This document shows, in pieces, positions 49,878-58,500 of a stretch of 64,000 bases of DNA. The stretch comes from CATQGW01 sp965242565 (GTDB lineage Bacteria > Chloroflexota > Dehalococcoidia > Bin125). The notes under the pieces were generated by a model. That model did no database searches. It had not been told where the DNA came from and saw only the letters and a program-made list of their open reading frames with translations. A program made the translations under genes and the position numbers. The stretch's first letter is position 1. Each line of letters begins with the position of its first letter. Location: contig OZ251457.1 of assembly GCA_965242565.1 (NCBI GenBank), forward strand, positions 1,240,001-1,304,000. The letters are read 5' to 3'.

Positions 49878-51974
49878 ATGTCCCTCGTTTACCGACCCGC
49901 CCGCCGCTTCGGCGCTCGACCCAACCGCATCCCCTGGCTGCCGGGACGGCTCGGCTCGCTGCGGCTGCCGCGCAACCTGGTGCCGCTGCTGTTGGCCGTC
50001 GCGGTCGGCGTCGCCGCCGGCCTCGGCGCGGTTGCGCTCGAGGGCGCGGTGGACCGCCTGACCATCCTCTTTAACGACCTGCGCACATTCCTCGACGACC
50101 TCGCGGGCGGCTGGACGCTGATCCTCGTGCTCGCCATCGCCTCCGTGCCGGTCGCCCTGATCGTCAGCCGCGTCTCCGCCGAATCACGCGGCGCGGGGGT
50201 GCCTTACACGATGATTGCGGTCGAGACGACCGGCGGCTTCGTGCGCCCGATCGTCGCTCCGGCCAAGCTGATCGCGACCGCTTTCACGATCGGCGGCGGC
50301 GGCTCGGCCGGACGCGAGGGGCCGATCGTGCTGATCGCCGCCTCGCTCTCCTCGACGATCGGGCGGATCAGCCGCCAGCCCTCGGACATGCTGGTGCTGA
50401 TGGTCGCGGCGGGCGCGGCGGGCGGCATCGCCGCGACTTTCAACACCCCCATCGCCGGCACCTTCTTCGCTCTCGAAGTTGTGCTGCGGCGCTTCAATGT
50501 CCGCAACTTCACCATCGTCGTCGTCTCCGCCGTCGTCGCCAACTTCATCGCCATCCTTTTCTACGGCGACAACACGGAACTCGAGCTGCCGCCCTATCTG
50601 GTCGAGAGCTGGCTCGAAGTCTCGTTGCTCGCGCTGGTCGGACTCGGCGCGGCGCTGCTCGGCGTCTTCTTCGTCCGCTCGCGCTTCTTCGCCGAGGACC
50701 TGTTCGATTTCATGGCGCTGCCGATGCTGGCCCGCCCTGTGCTGGCGTTGGTCGCTGTGGGCGCGCTCGCGCTGATCGACGATCGCATCCTCGGTTCCGG
50801 GCTGAACCAGATTCAGACCTTCGCGGCGGGCGATTTCACGGCTGCCTCGCTCGGCGTGCTGATGGTGCTCAAGCTGTTCGCCTCCTCGGTCACGATCGGT
50901 TCCGGCGCATCGGGCGGGGCGTTCGCGCCGCTGCTGTTCATCGGCGCGGCCGGCGGCGCGCTGCTCGGCCTGGCTTTTGAGAACACGCTGCCGGGCAACA
51001 CCGGGCCGCTCGGCGCATACGCCGTCGTCGGCATGGCGGCTGTCTTCGCCGCCGCGGCGCGCGCGCCGATGACCGCGCTCTTCATCGTCTTCGAGCTGAC
51101 CGGCTACGACGGCTTCCTGCCGCTGATGGCGGCTGTGGCGCTGGCCACCACGGTGGCGCAGCTGATCACGCGCGACACGATCTACAACGTGCGTCTGCGG
51201 CGCGCCGGGCTCGGCGTCTACGAGGAGCCGCAGCGCTCGCAGCTCGACGACCTGCGAGTGGCGGCCACGATGCGGACCGACACGCCGATCGTCGATCGCA
51301 CCGCCTCGATCCAGGTGCTGGCCAACGCGATGAGCCAGTCGCGCGGCAACGTCGTCGCCGTGGCCGACCACCGCAACCGCTTCCTGGGCCTGATTTCGGC
51401 GACCGATGTGGCGTCGGCCGTGGAGCGCAACGAGGTGGGGCGCACGGCCCGCGATCTCGCCGTCGTCGCCCCGATCACCGTCCACCCCGACGACACCCTG
51501 CGCCACGCGCTCAGTCTGCTTGTCGAGCACGACGTGCGCCAGCTGCCCGTCGTGGCCCGCGACGATCCCTCGCGGTTGCTGGGGATGCTGACCCAGCGCG
51601 ACATCCTGCGCGAGATCGCGACGCCCGATGAGCGCAGCGCCGACCAGCGCGGGGCGGCCTCCACTGCGCCTGTGCGCCGGCTCAGCGGCGCAGTGCAGAT
51701 CGAGACCAATGTTGAGCCCGGCTCTACTGCGGACGGCGCGGCGGTCTCCAATCTGCCGCTGCCGGAGGCGGCGATCGTCACCGCCATCCACCGGCGCGGC
51801 GAGGTCGTGATCCCGCGCGGCCCGGTCACGCTCGCGGCCAACGACCTGGTCGTGGTGCTCACGGACCCGCATGAGGAAGGCTCCGTCCGCGCCTGTTTCA
51901 CCGCCCCTCGCGGGGCGGGCCGCGCCCAGTGGTGGTTCCTGCCCCATCCGCCCGAACCACCGCCGAAGTCGTGA
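49878..51974 (+). CDS. ClC-type chloride channel/transporter with CBS and RCK-C domains
   Basis: This 698-residue protein has a ClC membrane domain (about 35-440). Selectivity motifs are GAGVP (105-109), G145-R-E147-G-P, where E147 is the gating glutamate, and GSGASGGAFAP near 340-350. Two CBS domains (about 455-585; VAATMRTDTPIVDR, LARDDPSRLLGMLTQRDIL-like end) follow, and then a TrkA/RCK C-terminal-like domain (about 610-690; GEVVIPRGPVTLAANDLVVVLTDP). Gating glutamate plus the lack of the internal proton glutamate pattern leaves channel versus exchanger open. The ATG is preceded by GATACTG and no ribosome site. The C-terminal domains suggest nucleotide control. Confidence 0.9.
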   Translation: MSLVYRPARRFGARPNRIPWLPGRLGSLRLPRNLVPLLLAVAVGVAAGLGAVALEGAVDRLTILFNDLRTFLDDLAGGWTLILVLAIASVPVALIVSRVSAESRGAGVPYTMIAVETTGGFVRPIVAPAKLIATAFTIGGGGSAGREGPIVLIAASLSSTIGRISRQPSDMLVLMVAAGAAGGIAATFNTPIAGTFFALEVVLRRFNVRNFTIVVVSAVVANFIAILFYGDNTELELPPYLVESWLEVSLLALVGLGAALLGVFFVRSRFFAEDLFDFMALPMLARPVLALVAVGALALIDDRILGSGLNQIQTFAAGDFTAASLGVLMVLKLFASSVTIGSGASGGAFAPLLFIGAAGGALLGLAFENTLPGNTGPLGAYAVVGMAAVFAAAARAPMTALFIVFELTGYDGFLPLMAAVALATTVAQLITRDTIYNVRLRRAGLGVYEEPQRSQLDDLRVAATMRTDTPIVDRTASIQVLANAMSQSRGNVVAVADHRNRFLGLISATDVASAVERNEVGRTARDLAVVAPITVHPDDTLRHALSLLVEHDVRQLPVVARDDPSRLLGMLTQRDILREIATPDERSADQRGAASTAPVRRLSGAVQIETNVEPGSTADGAAVSNLPLPEAAIVTAIHRRGEVVIPRGPVTLAANDLVVVLTDPHEEGSVRACFTAPRGAGRAQWWFLPHPPEPPPKS

Positions 51975-52013
51975 GTCGGCCTTCCTTTTGTTCCTGTCGT
52001 TCCCGCCGCCCGT

Positions 52014-52300
52014 CTTTCCGTCATTCCAGCGCAGCTGGAATCCAGCCGGCGGTTGTCGGCGCGGCGCGGTCTCGGGATGTTCTTTGGCGGGTGAATTCGT
52101 GGGCTTGCGCTGCAAGCGGAGGTGGTTCGCGGCCGATTCCCGCTCGGGGGCGGGAATGACGGAAAAGGGGGCGGCGGGAATGACGGGAAAAGGGGGCGGC
52201 GGGAATGACGGAAAGACGGGCGGCGGGAATGACGGAAAAGGGGCGGCGGGAATGACGGAAAGACGGGCGGCGGGAATGACGGGAAAAGGGGGGGACCAAA
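52014..52300. repeat. ATTCCAGC palindrome and family B with six-unit satellite
   Basis: CCGTC followed by ATTCCAGC/GCTGGAAT lies at 52017-52040 in reverse orientation, followed by CCAGCCGGCGG. Family B is at 52136-52157 and is followed by six GGCGGGAATGACGG units (to about 52285) with lengths of 22-26 bp and alternating AAAAGGGG and AAAGACGG tails. Confidence 0.88.
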
Positions 52301-52371
52301 CGTCAAGGCGTCCTGCCGACGGCGTTGAGTGGGCATCCTGGGGCCCATCACTGCGAACGGCGTTGGGTTTA

Positions 52372-52399
52372 GGCCCCAGATCAAGTCTGGGGCGACGGA
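52372..52399 (+). repeat. Family A palindrome adjoining the nuclease fragment
   Basis: CCCCAGATCAAGTCTGGGG followed by CGACGG. The left flank keeps CTGCGAACGGCGTTGGGTTT. Six bases after GACGG comes the GIY-YIG fragment. Confidence 0.9.
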
Positions 52400-52405
52400 A
52401 GGGGC

Positions 52406-52463
52406 GTGGGAGGTCGGAGGTGGCGGCGGTGTAGATCGCTCCGTGCGGCCGGCTGACGGGCTA
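52406..52463 (-). pseudogene. Second GIY-YIG nuclease micro-fragment
   Basis: The minus strand reads HGAIYTAATSDLP, matching HGAIYTGVTSDLP at 16126-16302. At the DNA level 47 of about 50 bases match. The fragment ends with GGCTAGCGGG and continues into TCGGTGCTGGTCAGTCGAGA and a family C palindrome, the same order as in the first copy. It cannot encode a functional protein. Confidence 0.7.
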
Positions 52464-52486
52464 GCGGGCGTCGGTGCTGGTCAGTC

Positions 52487-52900
52487 GAGATACCCGCGGC
52501 AAGCGCGGGTATGACGGATCTGGGCGCGGGTATGACGGAGTGGGGGTGGCGCGGGTGTGACGGAGTGGAGAGAGGGGCGGGTATGACGGAGTGGGGGTGG
52601 CGCGGGTGCAACGGAGTGGAGAGAGGGGCGGGTATGACGGAGTGGGGGTGGCGCGGGTGCAACGGAGTGGAGAGAGGGGCGGGTATGACGGTGGGGCGGC
52701 GTGGGAACGGCGGAAGGGAGATGGGCGCGGGTATGACGGCGTGGGGTGGCGCGGGTGCAACGGAGTGGAGAGAGGGGCGGGTATGACGGAGTGGAGAGAG
52801 GGGCGGGTATGACGGCGTGGGGTGGCGCGGGTGCAACGGAGTGGAGAGAGGGGCGGGTATGACGGTGGGGCGGCGTGGGAACGGCGGAAGGGTGGTGAGC
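52487..52900. repeat. Family C palindrome with a 51-bp higher-order satellite
   Basis: Family C is at 52487-52517. The right end then evolves into a compound array in which a GCGGGTATGACGGAGTGG subunit alternates with GCGCGGGTGCAACGGAGTGG and AGAGAGGGG. The marker cytosine recurs at 52578, 52629 and 52680, a 51-bp period, before the array becomes irregular up to 52900. No gene is present. Confidence 0.9.
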
Positions 52901-52905
52901 GTGCC

Positions 52906-54072
52906 TTAGAGCGCGTTGGGGCCGGCGGCGCGGGTTTGGCGGGCCACGGTGAGGCGGAGTAGTTCGGTGGGGCCTTCGGCGATGCGCAGGGAGCGGGCGA
53001 TGCGGAGGGCGCGCTCCAGAGGGTGGCCGCGCAGGAGGGCTTGCGCGCCGTGCAGCTGGATGGCGCGGTCCACGACCCGGCCGAGCGTCTCAGTCGCCGT
53101 GGACTTGGCAATCGCCACTTCCGTTGCGGCGTGCGGCGCGTCCGCCTCCAGCGCGGCGGCGGCGCGGTAGAGCGTTGTGCGGGCCTGGTAGGTCTCCGAT
53201 ACGGCGTCGGCGAAGATGGCCTGCACCTGCTCGCGCTCGGCGAGCGGTGTTCCGGAGCGATGCGGGCCCTCAATTCGCTCCAGCGTTAGCCGGTTTGCCC
53301 AGCGGGCCATACCGACGGCTTCGGCGGCGACGCGGAGGCGCATGTGGTCGATGTTGGCCAGGGCGCGGGGCAGGCCATCGCCGATTTTGCCGAGCAGCCG
53401 CGACTCCGGCACGGGCGTTTCGCTGAAGGTGAACGAGCAGTGGGTCGCGCCGTCGATGCTTGCGCCGACCGGTCCCTGCTCGGCTCCGGGCGCGTCGCGG
53501 TCGACGACCAGCAGCGCGGTGCCGCCTTGCGGCGCGTCGGGATGGCTCTCGGCCGGCACGTTGGCGACGACCACGATCCAGTCGGCACGATCGCCACCGG
53601 TAACAAACGCTTTCTTGCCCGTTAGCAAGAAGCCGGGGTGGCCGTCGGGCAGCGCGGCGGGGACGGCCTGGGTGCGCTGGGCGCCCGGGGCTTCGGTGAA
53701 GCCGAAGGCGGCGCTGCGTTGGCCGGCCAGAACAGGGGCGTAGAGTTCGTCGCGCTGGGCGTCGTTGTCGGCGAGGCGCATGATGCCGGGGCCGCGGGCG
53801 AGCGCGAGGTGGGCGAAGGGATTGCCGGACAACGCCAGCGCCTCGCGCACCGCCGTAATCCGCAGCGGACCCGCGCCCAACCCGCCGTCGTTTGCCGGAA
53901 CCGACAGCCGATAGAAGCCGGCCTGCTCGCTGCGACGCGCGATCGCGCGTCGCAGATCGGCCGGCGGATCCTCCGGATCAACGCCGCGCGTGAGCGGATC
54001 GAGCTGTTCCGCCGCGAACGCCAGCAGCGCCCGTTGCAGCTCGTCGAGGTCGTCGGGCAGTGCGAAATTCAT
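52906..54072 (-). CDS. Acyl-CoA dehydrogenase family protein
   Basis: This 388-residue flavoprotein has the acyl-CoA dehydrogenase fold. The N-terminal helical domain ends in RLSVPANDGGLGAGPLRITAVREAL. The middle beta domain has AAFGFTEAPGAQRTQ, LLTGKKAFVTGGDRADWIVVVA and HCSFTFSETPVPESRLLG. The C-terminal helices have AVGMARWANRLTLERIEG and LHGAQALLRGHPLERALRIARSLRIAEGPTELLR, which binds FAD. The EGPTE region near the end contains the typical glutamate, but the catalytic base position is not certain. It sits 7 bp after the Wzz-like gene. Confidence 0.9.
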   Translation of the reverse strand: MNFALPDDLDELQRALLAFAAEQLDPLTRGVDPEDPPADLRRAIARRSEQAGFYRLSVPANDGGLGAGPLRITAVREALALSGNPFAHLALARGPGIMRLADNDAQRDELYAPVLAGQRSAAFGFTEAPGAQRTQAVPAALPDGHPGFLLTGKKAFVTGGDRADWIVVVANVPAESHPDAPQGGTALLVVDRDAPGAEQGPVGASIDGATHCSFTFSETPVPESRLLGKIGDGLPRALANIDHMRLRVAAEAVGMARWANRLTLERIEGPHRSGTPLAEREQVQAIFADAVSETYQARTTLYRAAAALEADAPHAATEVAIAKSTATETLGRVVDRAIQLHGAQALLRGHPLERALRIARSLRIAEGPTELLRLTVARQTRAAGPNAL

Positions 54073-54079
54073 TCGTCGC

Positions 54080-55309
54080 TCACTTTCTTGCGCGATCGCG
54101 GTCTGCCTCCTCGCGGGCGGCCTCGCGGGCGCTCTGGAAGTCTGCGGCGCGGCGCTCGGGGGCGTGGGTCAGGGCGACGCCGAGCACCGGCGGGGCCGAG
54201 TCCGGCAGCGCCGACGCGGCGCCCGCGGCGTCGAAATCGTCCCGCGCCGTCAGCGCTACCCGATCCGCCGCCGATAGCGCCGCCCGGCCGCGCGCGTTGC
54301 CGGCCGGCGAGTCGATCACCAGCACGATCGCCTCAAAGCGCGCGCTGTTGGCGGCGACCAGCCGGCGCAGCCGCTCGCTCCAGGGTGGGACGGGCGTTCC
54401 CGCCAACCAGTCCGGCAGCGGCGCGTCATCGAGATCGACGGGCGCAACCGGTGTGGTCGGCTCGGAGAGTGGGTTGCCGGGCAGATTGGCGGGCAGGGCG
54501 AGCATTACCGGGCGCTCGCTGCGCGCATCGAGCCAGAGCACGGAGAGGCCGCGCCCGGCCAGCGCGCGCGCCGCCTGCAACGCCGGCAGCGCCGCGTCGG
54601 CGTCGTCGTGGAGCGGCGCGAAGGCCGTCGTCCGCCCGCGCTCCAGCGACGCGCCGATCGCGTCGGCCAGTTGTACGGCGGAGGCGGGCGGTTCGCCGTC
54701 GGCGGCGTTCTCACGCCGGGGAATCAGGGCGAGCGGCCGCCAGCCGCGGCGTCCGAGCAGGGCGAGCGGGGAGGGGGATTGCGGCTGAGCGCGACGGGTG
54801 AGGACGGCGGCGAGGGCGATTCCGCCGAGCAGTCCGCCGAGGCCGGCGAGCGAAGCGGGCGGCGCGGTTCGCGGGGCGATCCGGCGTGCGCCGGGCCAGG
54901 AGGTTCCGAGCGCCTCGGCGTAGCTCGGTCCGGGGTTGCGCATGTGGCACTCGTCAACGACCACGGTGGCCAACACATCGGCCAATTCTTCGGCCTCGCC
55001 GGGGCTGTCGGCGGCGACGCGGATCATGAACAGCCGCTGATCGCGGACCAGCTCGACGGCGTCTGCGAGCTCTGCGGCGCTGAGGTCGGAGCCGCTCCAT
55101 TGGAGGGTCGTGTCGAGCACCATCGGGTCCATGAAGAGCGATTCGACATCTTTCATCGCGAGTTGGTCGTCGCGAATCCAGACGCGGGACTCGGCGGCCC
55201 AGACTGCGTCGGCGGAGCCGACGACGAGGGCGGTGAGCAGGGCGGCGAGGGCGGCGGTCGCCAGGGGCAGCCACCACGGGAATCCGCGAAAGGGACGGGG
55301 GTAGGGCAC
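54080..55309 (-). CDS. Wzz-like two-helix membrane protein, kinase-type domain without Walker A
   Basis: This protein is about 409 residues long. Its N-terminus has a transmembrane helix (WWLPLATAALAALLTALVVG). An extracytoplasmic alpha/beta domain of about 130 residues follows (WIRDDQLAMKDVESLFMDPMVLDTTLQW, FMIRVAADSPGEAEELADVLA), then a second helix (LAGLGGLLGGIALAAVLT). This is the Wzz/chain-length-regulator arrangement. The C-terminal half resembles the BY-kinase/ParA fold (VLWLDARSERPVMLALPANLPGN, FEAIVLVIDSPAG) but has no Walker A loop. The start is taken as GTG 55309, after GGAGCGC; upstream sequence is repeat-derived. No other polysaccharide gene is near. Confidence 0.65.
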   Translation of the reverse strand: MPYPRPFRGFPWWLPLATAALAALLTALVVGSADAVWAAESRVWIRDDQLAMKDVESLFMDPMVLDTTLQWSGSDLSAAELADAVELVRDQRLFMIRVAADSPGEAEELADVLATVVVDECHMRNPGPSYAEALGTSWPGARRIAPRTAPPASLAGLGGLLGGIALAAVLTRRAQPQSPSPLALLGRRGWRPLALIPRRENAADGEPPASAVQLADAIGASLERGRTTAFAPLHDDADAALPALQAARALAGRGLSVLWLDARSERPVMLALPANLPGNPLSEPTTPVAPVDLDDAPLPDWLAGTPVPPWSERLRRLVAANSARFEAIVLVIDSPAGNARGRAALSAADRVALTARDDFDAAGAASALPDSAPPVLGVALTHAPERRAADFQSAREAAREEADRDRARK

Positions 55310-55343
55310 GCGCTCCAGCGTAGGGCACGCGCGCGCACTTCCG

Positions 55344-55500
55344 TCATTCCCGTCATTCCCGCCTTCGCCGGGAATCCATCCGGCGGCTGGCGGCGGCAGC
55401 GTATGGGGATGACCTGCGGACGGGCGTTGGCGGGTAGCTCGGGCCTCCGGCGCTGCGAAGAAGGTTGGGTTTGGGCCCCAGATCAAGTCTGGGGCGACGG
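55344..55500. repeat. Reverse B-type palindrome and family A
   Basis: CCGTCATTCCCG, ATTCCCGC and GCCGGGAAT parts at 55344-55374 are followed by CCATCCGGCGG in reverse orientation. Family A with its left flank (CCTGCGGACGGGCGTTGG, CTGCGAAGAAGGTTGGG) ends at 55500. The region separates divergent genes. Confidence 0.85.
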
Positions 55501-55548
55501 ATCCTGAGGGCAGGCAGGCCGGTGAGCGGGTTGGATACCGTGAGCGCC

Positions 55549-58500
55549 ATGCGAACACGGCTCCGGCTTCGCGTGCGGTGGATGGCCGCGGCTATCGCTC
55601 TGCTCTCGCTGACCTGTGGCGCGAGCGCCGCCGTCGCGCAGGGGCCGGCGGCGGACGACGAGCGCTTGCACATCGAGCTCCGCCTGGCCGACAGCGAGAT
55701 CGATCTCTCGCACCTGACCGAGCTGGGCTTCGAGCTTGAGTTGGTCATCCCCGATCTGGCCCGCGCGCAGGGCTGGATCGCCGCCGAGCGGCTCGATGCG
55801 CTGCGGGGGGCGCGCGGCGTGCTCAACGCCGCCGCGCCGAGCTACGCGCTTTACGCCCGCGGCTCGGCCGTCTCCGAAGGCGACCACGCGCTCGGCGCGG
55901 CGGCCGCCCGTGAACGCTTCGGCGTCGACGGCGCGGGCGTTCGCGTTGCGATCATCTCGGACGGCATCCGCGGGCTGGCGGCGGCGCAGGAGCGGGGCGA
56001 CGCGCCTCCGTTGGCCGAGGCGCTCGCCTTCGGCGCGGGCCGGCTGGAGCGCGGCGCGGAGGGCACGGCGATGCTCGAGCTGGTCCACGACCTCGCGCCC
56101 GGGGCCGAGCTCTCGTTCGGCGCGGTGCTCACGGACCTCGACATGATCGCCGCCGTTCGCTATTTCGCGCAGCGCGTCGACGTGATCGTCGACGATGTGG
56201 GCTTCCCCTACCCCGATGACCAGCAGAGCGATGTCTCGCGCAACACCGCCGCGGCATTGGCTCACCCCGAATGGCCACTGCGCGCCTACGTCACCGCGGC
56301 CGGCAACTGGGCGCGGACTCACTGGAGCGGGCCTTTCGCCGCCGGCGCCGACGGCGCGTCGCTCGGTCTGCGCAACCCGGGACCGCTGCACGAGTGGAAC
56401 CCGGGCGAGCCGATCAACCGGATCCACCTGTCACAGGGCGCGGGCGTCGTCGCCGCGCTCTACTGGGACGAACCGTGGGGGCGCGCCGAGCACGATTTCG
56501 ACCTCTACCTGCTCAACGAGCGCGGCATCGTCGTGGCCGCAAGCGAGCGCCGCCAGGCGATCGACACTCCCGACCCGCGCGAAGTGCTGGCCTACACGAA
56601 CCTCGGCGGCGACGCCGATTTCGGGCTGGTGGCGCAGTACCGGCGCGGCGCGGCGGCGGCGCTCGAACTGGAGCTGTTCGCCCTGCCGCGCACGAGCGAG
56701 GCTGGTGAGGCCAGCGAGACGCTCGAATTCGCAACCGCCCGGAGCAGTCTGCTGGCCCAGGCCGACGCGGGCGGCGGCGTGATCACCGTCGCCGCCATCG
56801 CCCACGATCAGAACGGGCTTGATCGCACTGCTCCGTACAGCAGCCGCGGCCCGACCAACAACGGCGCGGCCAAGCCCGATATCGCCGCCGTCGACGGCGT
56901 GCGCATTTCCGGCGTCACCGAATTCGGCGCCCGCTTCTTCGGCACCTCCGCCGCCGCGCCGCATGTCGCCGCGGTCGCCGCCCTGTTGCTCGCCGCGCAA
57001 CCGGCGCTGCTGGCCGCCGACGGCGGCGCTCCCGCGCTCGAACGCCGCCTGCTGCGCGACCTGCTGCTCGACACCGCGATCGACATCGGCCCCGACGGTC
57101 CGGACGCGCGGGCCGGCGCGGGACGCCTCGACGCCGAAGCCGCGCTCGACGCCGCCCGGCGCCGCGTGGTCCGCGTCTCATCCGCAGACGATCACGGCGC
57201 AGGCTCGCTGCGCGACGCCATTGCCGCCGTCAACGCCGGCGAGGCTGATTACATCGCCTTCGACGGGCGGGTCGAACAGCGCGTCATCACGCTCGAATCG
57301 CCGCTGCCCGCGCTCGAGCGCGCGGGCGCGGTGATCGACGGCTCCGGCTGGCGGATCGACGCCCGTAATGTCGCTGTCGGTCTGAGCATCGCCGCGGACG
57401 ACGCCACGCTCGCCGGTCTGGAAGTGCTCGGCGCAGCCGACGCCGGCATCGCGCTGAGCGGCGCAGACGCTCGAGTGATCGGCGTGCGCGCGGCGCGCAA
57501 CGGACGCGGCATCGCGGTCGCCGGCGCGCGGGCCTCGCTGGAGGGGATCGTCGCGGTCGGCAATCGCGGGGCGGGCGTCGTCGCCGAAGCGGGCAGCTCG
57601 GGACAGCTCAGCGCCAGCCGCATCGGCGTCGAGCGCGACGACTCGCCGAACGGCAACGGCGGCCCCGGGGTGCTGGTGCAGGCCGATTCCGGCGGCTGGC
57701 GGATCGGCGCAACGCCGCCCACGCTGTCCACGCGCCCCGGTGCAACGCATGAGGCTCCGCCGCCGATCGCACCGCTCTATCTGCCCGCGCTGGCAGCCCG
57801 CTCGGGCGGTCAGCATCTCATGCACGGCGTGCTGCTGATCGACGGCCTGCCCGCCCCGAGCGGCGCGGCTGTCGATCTCTGGCTCGACCGGCGGCCGGCC
57901 GGCAGCGCGACGGTCGGCGAGGCCGGCCGATTCCAAGCCGCCGTCGCCGGCCCGGGCTCGTTGATCCGCTTTTCGGTTCAGGGCGCGCCCGCCGCCGCGC
58001 GAATCGAATTCGAGGCGGACGCCGCCTCTTACGTTCTGATTCGCCTCTCCGAGATTCGCGCTACGCCCGCGCCGGCCGGCGGCAACCGCATCGCCCACAA
58101 CCTCGGCCCCGCCGTGGCCGCCGACCAGGGCGCAACGGCCGCCGTCCGCGCCAATCTGATCTGGTCCAATCGGGGCGGCTGGATTGGCCGTGACGGCGCA
58201 ACCGGGACGCCGCGCATCACCGAGGTGAGCTTCAGCCGCGGCGCAGCCACGCTGCGCGGCCTGGCCCCCGGCGCGGCGTCCGTGGACCTTTACGCCGCGC
58301 GCGGCGCGCGGCCGCCCCACTATCTGGCCGGCGCGATCGTCATCGGCGGCGCATTCCGCTTCGCCCGGTTCGATCTCGGCGACGCCGACCGCTTTTGGGT
58401 CGTCGCCCACGACTCGGCGGGCGGCGCGCTCGCGGCCAGCCCAGGCTGGTCCGCCGCCGCGCCGCCCGCGATCACCGCTGTTGCGCCGACGATCGGCGGC

